Shown piece after piece: positions 22,329 to 22,631 of a stretch of 22,631 nt of DNA (positions are counted from its first letter, which is position 1; every line of letters starts with the position of its first letter). The DNA lies in NCBI GenBank assembly GCA_023436245.1, contig JAEZJZ010000032.1, positions 1 through 22,631 of the forward strand, given 5' to 3'. The stretch is from Bacillota bacterium (GTDB lineage: Bacteria > Bacillota > UBA994 > UBA5500). Below the pieces are notes generated by a model that worked only from the letters and a program-made list of their open reading frames with translations, had not been told where the DNA came from and ran no database searches. The position numbers were made by a program, and so were the translations under genes.

Positions 22329-22505
22329 ATTCCCCCTTGATTGGTCCGATCGGCTTTACTTGCTGTCCAGAAAGAGTGCCATGCAGGAAAACGGACTCGA
22401 ACTGGCGAATTGGGAACTACCTCCAAAGGGAAGGGGTTCCAATAATGTCAGCAAAGCTACTCTGTCAGCGCCATCCACTCTTCTACTTCCTCTCGGTCAG
22501 ACAGA

Positions 22506-22631
22506 TGTGTTTGCTAACGTAATAGTTGACCACTTTGAAGGAAAACGCTAACCGAAAAGTTGACCACCTTAGCACATCACCCTGTTACTCTTGTAGTTGA
22601 GAGACAGCAAGAGGACAGGAGGAAAGGTTGT
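22506..22631 (+). mobile_element. Probable left end of an IS21-like insertion sequence (partial)
   Basis: Two direct repeats 34 bases apart read GCTAAC, five variable bases, then AGTTGACCAC (22513-22533 and 22547-22567), each continuing (T/C)TT. Repeated GTTGACCAC motifs inside a terminus are typical of IS21-family ends, where IstA binds. Downstream, AGGACAGGAGGAAAGG (22612-22627) is a strong ribosome binding site just before the window ends, as expected ahead of istA. The outer boundary is probably near TGTTTGCTAAC at 22507. The transposase itself is outside the window, so this rests on the end sequence alone. Confidence 0.5.

Noticed and set aside
1..22631. CRISPR array, tRNA or rRNA genes
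   Set aside because: No regularly spaced repeats with unique spacers, no tRNA cloverleaf and no rRNA-like sequence were noticed on either strand by eye.

Overview
The window looks like a chromosomal segment of a spore-forming, moderately GC-rich Bacillota (Clostridia-like) bacterium. The evidence is a SigI/RsgI sigma/anti-sigma pair, a SpoIID-family protein next to queA and tgt, a small TIGR04086/YrzE-like membrane protein, purine-rich GGAGG ribosome binding sites before nearly every gene, and a lipoprotein glycosidase with a Gram-positive style signal. I cannot name the genus.

Layout. 1-197: upstream region of sigI with two GCATGC-centred repeats and a probable SigI-type promoter. 207-2163: sigI-rsgI, overlapping. 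2251-3951 (minus): proS, convergent with rsgI across a shared hairpin terminator and driven by a good sigma-A promoter. 4142-6607: a large fusion of SF1 helicase, HSDR_N-type nuclease-like domain and complete LexA-type self-cleaving peptidase. 6608-6990: terminator and palindromic repeat elements. 6991-11724: housekeeping cluster spoIID-like, queA, tgt, TIGR04086 membrane protein.

11725-17374 is an accessory island, visibly richer in A+T than its flanks. Its left half is a graveyard: a serine-recombinase-like C-terminus on the minus strand, a frameshifted type I methyltransferase (HsdM) remnant, and a truncated metallo-beta-lactamase fragment. Its right half holds intact genes: a multi-pass membrane protein, a ComEC-like metallo-beta-lactamase protein, and a 749-residue fusion of E2-like, E1-like (ThiF) and JAB/JAMM domains. 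The last two overlap or abut and end at a strong terminator. This resembles a ubiquitin-like conjugation/deconjugation module of the kind found in bacterial anti-phage systems, but neither a ubiquitin-like substrate nor a CD-NTase gene is visible.

17682-22281 returns to host-like sequence: a DUF72 protein, a CbbX/SpoVK-like protein with one degenerate and one intact AAA+ module, and a family 3 glycoside hydrolase lipoprotein. The right edge, from about 22506, appears to be the left end of an IS21-like element with repeated transposase-binding motifs; its transposase would lie outside the window.

The two strongest candidates for undescribed biology are the helicase-nuclease-LexA fusion, whose Ala-Gly bond and Ser/Lys pair are preserved at LexA spacing, and the membrane protein/MBL/E2-E1-JAB cluster.
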